Assembly (NCBI GenBank): GCA_937942435.1
Contig: CALDEM010000019.1
Span: forward strand, 1 to 64,000
Length of the DNA stretch: 64,000 nt
Direction: 5' to 3'
Source: an uncultured Saprospiraceae bacterium
Lineage (GTDB): Bacteria; Bacteroidota; Bacteroidia; Chitinophagales; Saprospiraceae
The first letter of the stretch is position 1. Each line of letters begins with the position of its first letter. The notes beneath the pieces were generated by a model. That model ran no database searches, was not told the DNA's origin, and saw nothing but the letters and a program-made list of their open reading frames with translations. Positions 63,879-64,000 of this stretch are shown here, piece after piece. Made by a program: the position numbers and the translations under genes.

Positions 63879-64000
63879 TCATATAGCATAAGACGAGATC
63901 GATCCATACTGGTGACCTCATAGGGAATATTACTTTGCATACGCAGTCATATTATGATCTTCTTAATATATAGTTACCTTTGAGGTCAATCTGTCGTCTA

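Overview
The window is a chromosomal segment of a Bacteroidota bacterium, most likely from the Saprospiria (Lewinella/Haliscomenobacter-like). The evidence is LytS/LytTR signalling, two proteins ending in type IX secretion (T9SS) sorting domains, two TonB-dependent receptors, a Reg_prop/Y_Y_Y sensor kinase, HYR-repeat architecture, many lipoproteins, AT-rich starts without Shine-Dalgarno sequences and a few promoter motifs resembling TAnnTTTG. Gene order is mosaic, with short operons on both strands and no rRNA operon, prophage or CRISPR array. The lineage assignment is inference; no marker gene was compared.

Layout. 1-7.9 kb: the start of a BNR/sortilin-like exported protein, a LytS kinase/LytTR regulator pair, a DUF5694 protein, an ACSF3-like malonyl-CoA synthetase, a serine hydrolase and an IlvD/Edd sugar-acid dehydratase. 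7.9-10.9 kb: a membrane TPR protein, then about four tandem 204-227 bp intergenic repeats, the last split by a complete IS3-family element (9319-10629; 25-bp inverted ends, CCA target duplication, A8G frameshift site). 10.9-19.6 kb: a double-DUF2911 protein, a DMT exporter, and a run of six same-strand genes (DUF3604 lipoprotein, membrane parvulin, HupE-like permease, aldo/keto reductase, tocopherol-cyclase-like protein, ankyrin-like protein). 19.6-24.3 kb: a large orphan sensor kinase, a small exported protein and a haem/copper monooxygenase-like lipoprotein. 24.5-29.3 kb: thioredoxin reductase, a repeat-rich gap, and a cytochrome c/TonB receptor/DUF547 cluster.

29.2-35.7 kb: a 718-bp structured leader followed by a 1895-residue T9SS cell-surface protein built of tandem HYR units, two C-type-lectin domains that look nested inside HYR domains, and a GEVED domain. 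35.9-43.0 kb: DUF1080 protein, bestrophin, a decayed zinc-transporter gene, initiator tRNA-Met with terminator, a T9SS protein, a kinase/phospho-lyase fusion and an RlmI-type methyltransferase. 43.1-50.3 kb: a double-CDGSH protein with a multiplied 3' end, SRPBCC protein, glycosyltransferase, MurQ, MurI, a PlsC acyltransferase divergent from a close homologue of the eukaryotic sphingolipid delta-4 desaturase, and a relic of an MNT nucleotidyltransferase. 50.3-64 kb: gcvP-gcvT, a second TonB receptor, a reprolysin-like metalloprotease, a nitroreductase/dehydrogenase pair, a frameshifted membrane gene, a coiled-coil membrane protein and a 3-phosphoglycerate dehydrogenase.

How the genes work together: glycine cleavage and serine synthesis (gcvPT, SerA-like) touch one-carbon metabolism; MurQ and MurI serve peptidoglycan recycling and synthesis; PlsC and the desaturase suggest a membrane-lipid locus. 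The strongest candidates for new biology are the DEGS1-like desaturase, the nested lectin/HYR surface protein with its structured leader, the DUF3604-parvulin-HupE operon, and the tandem intergenic repeat array.
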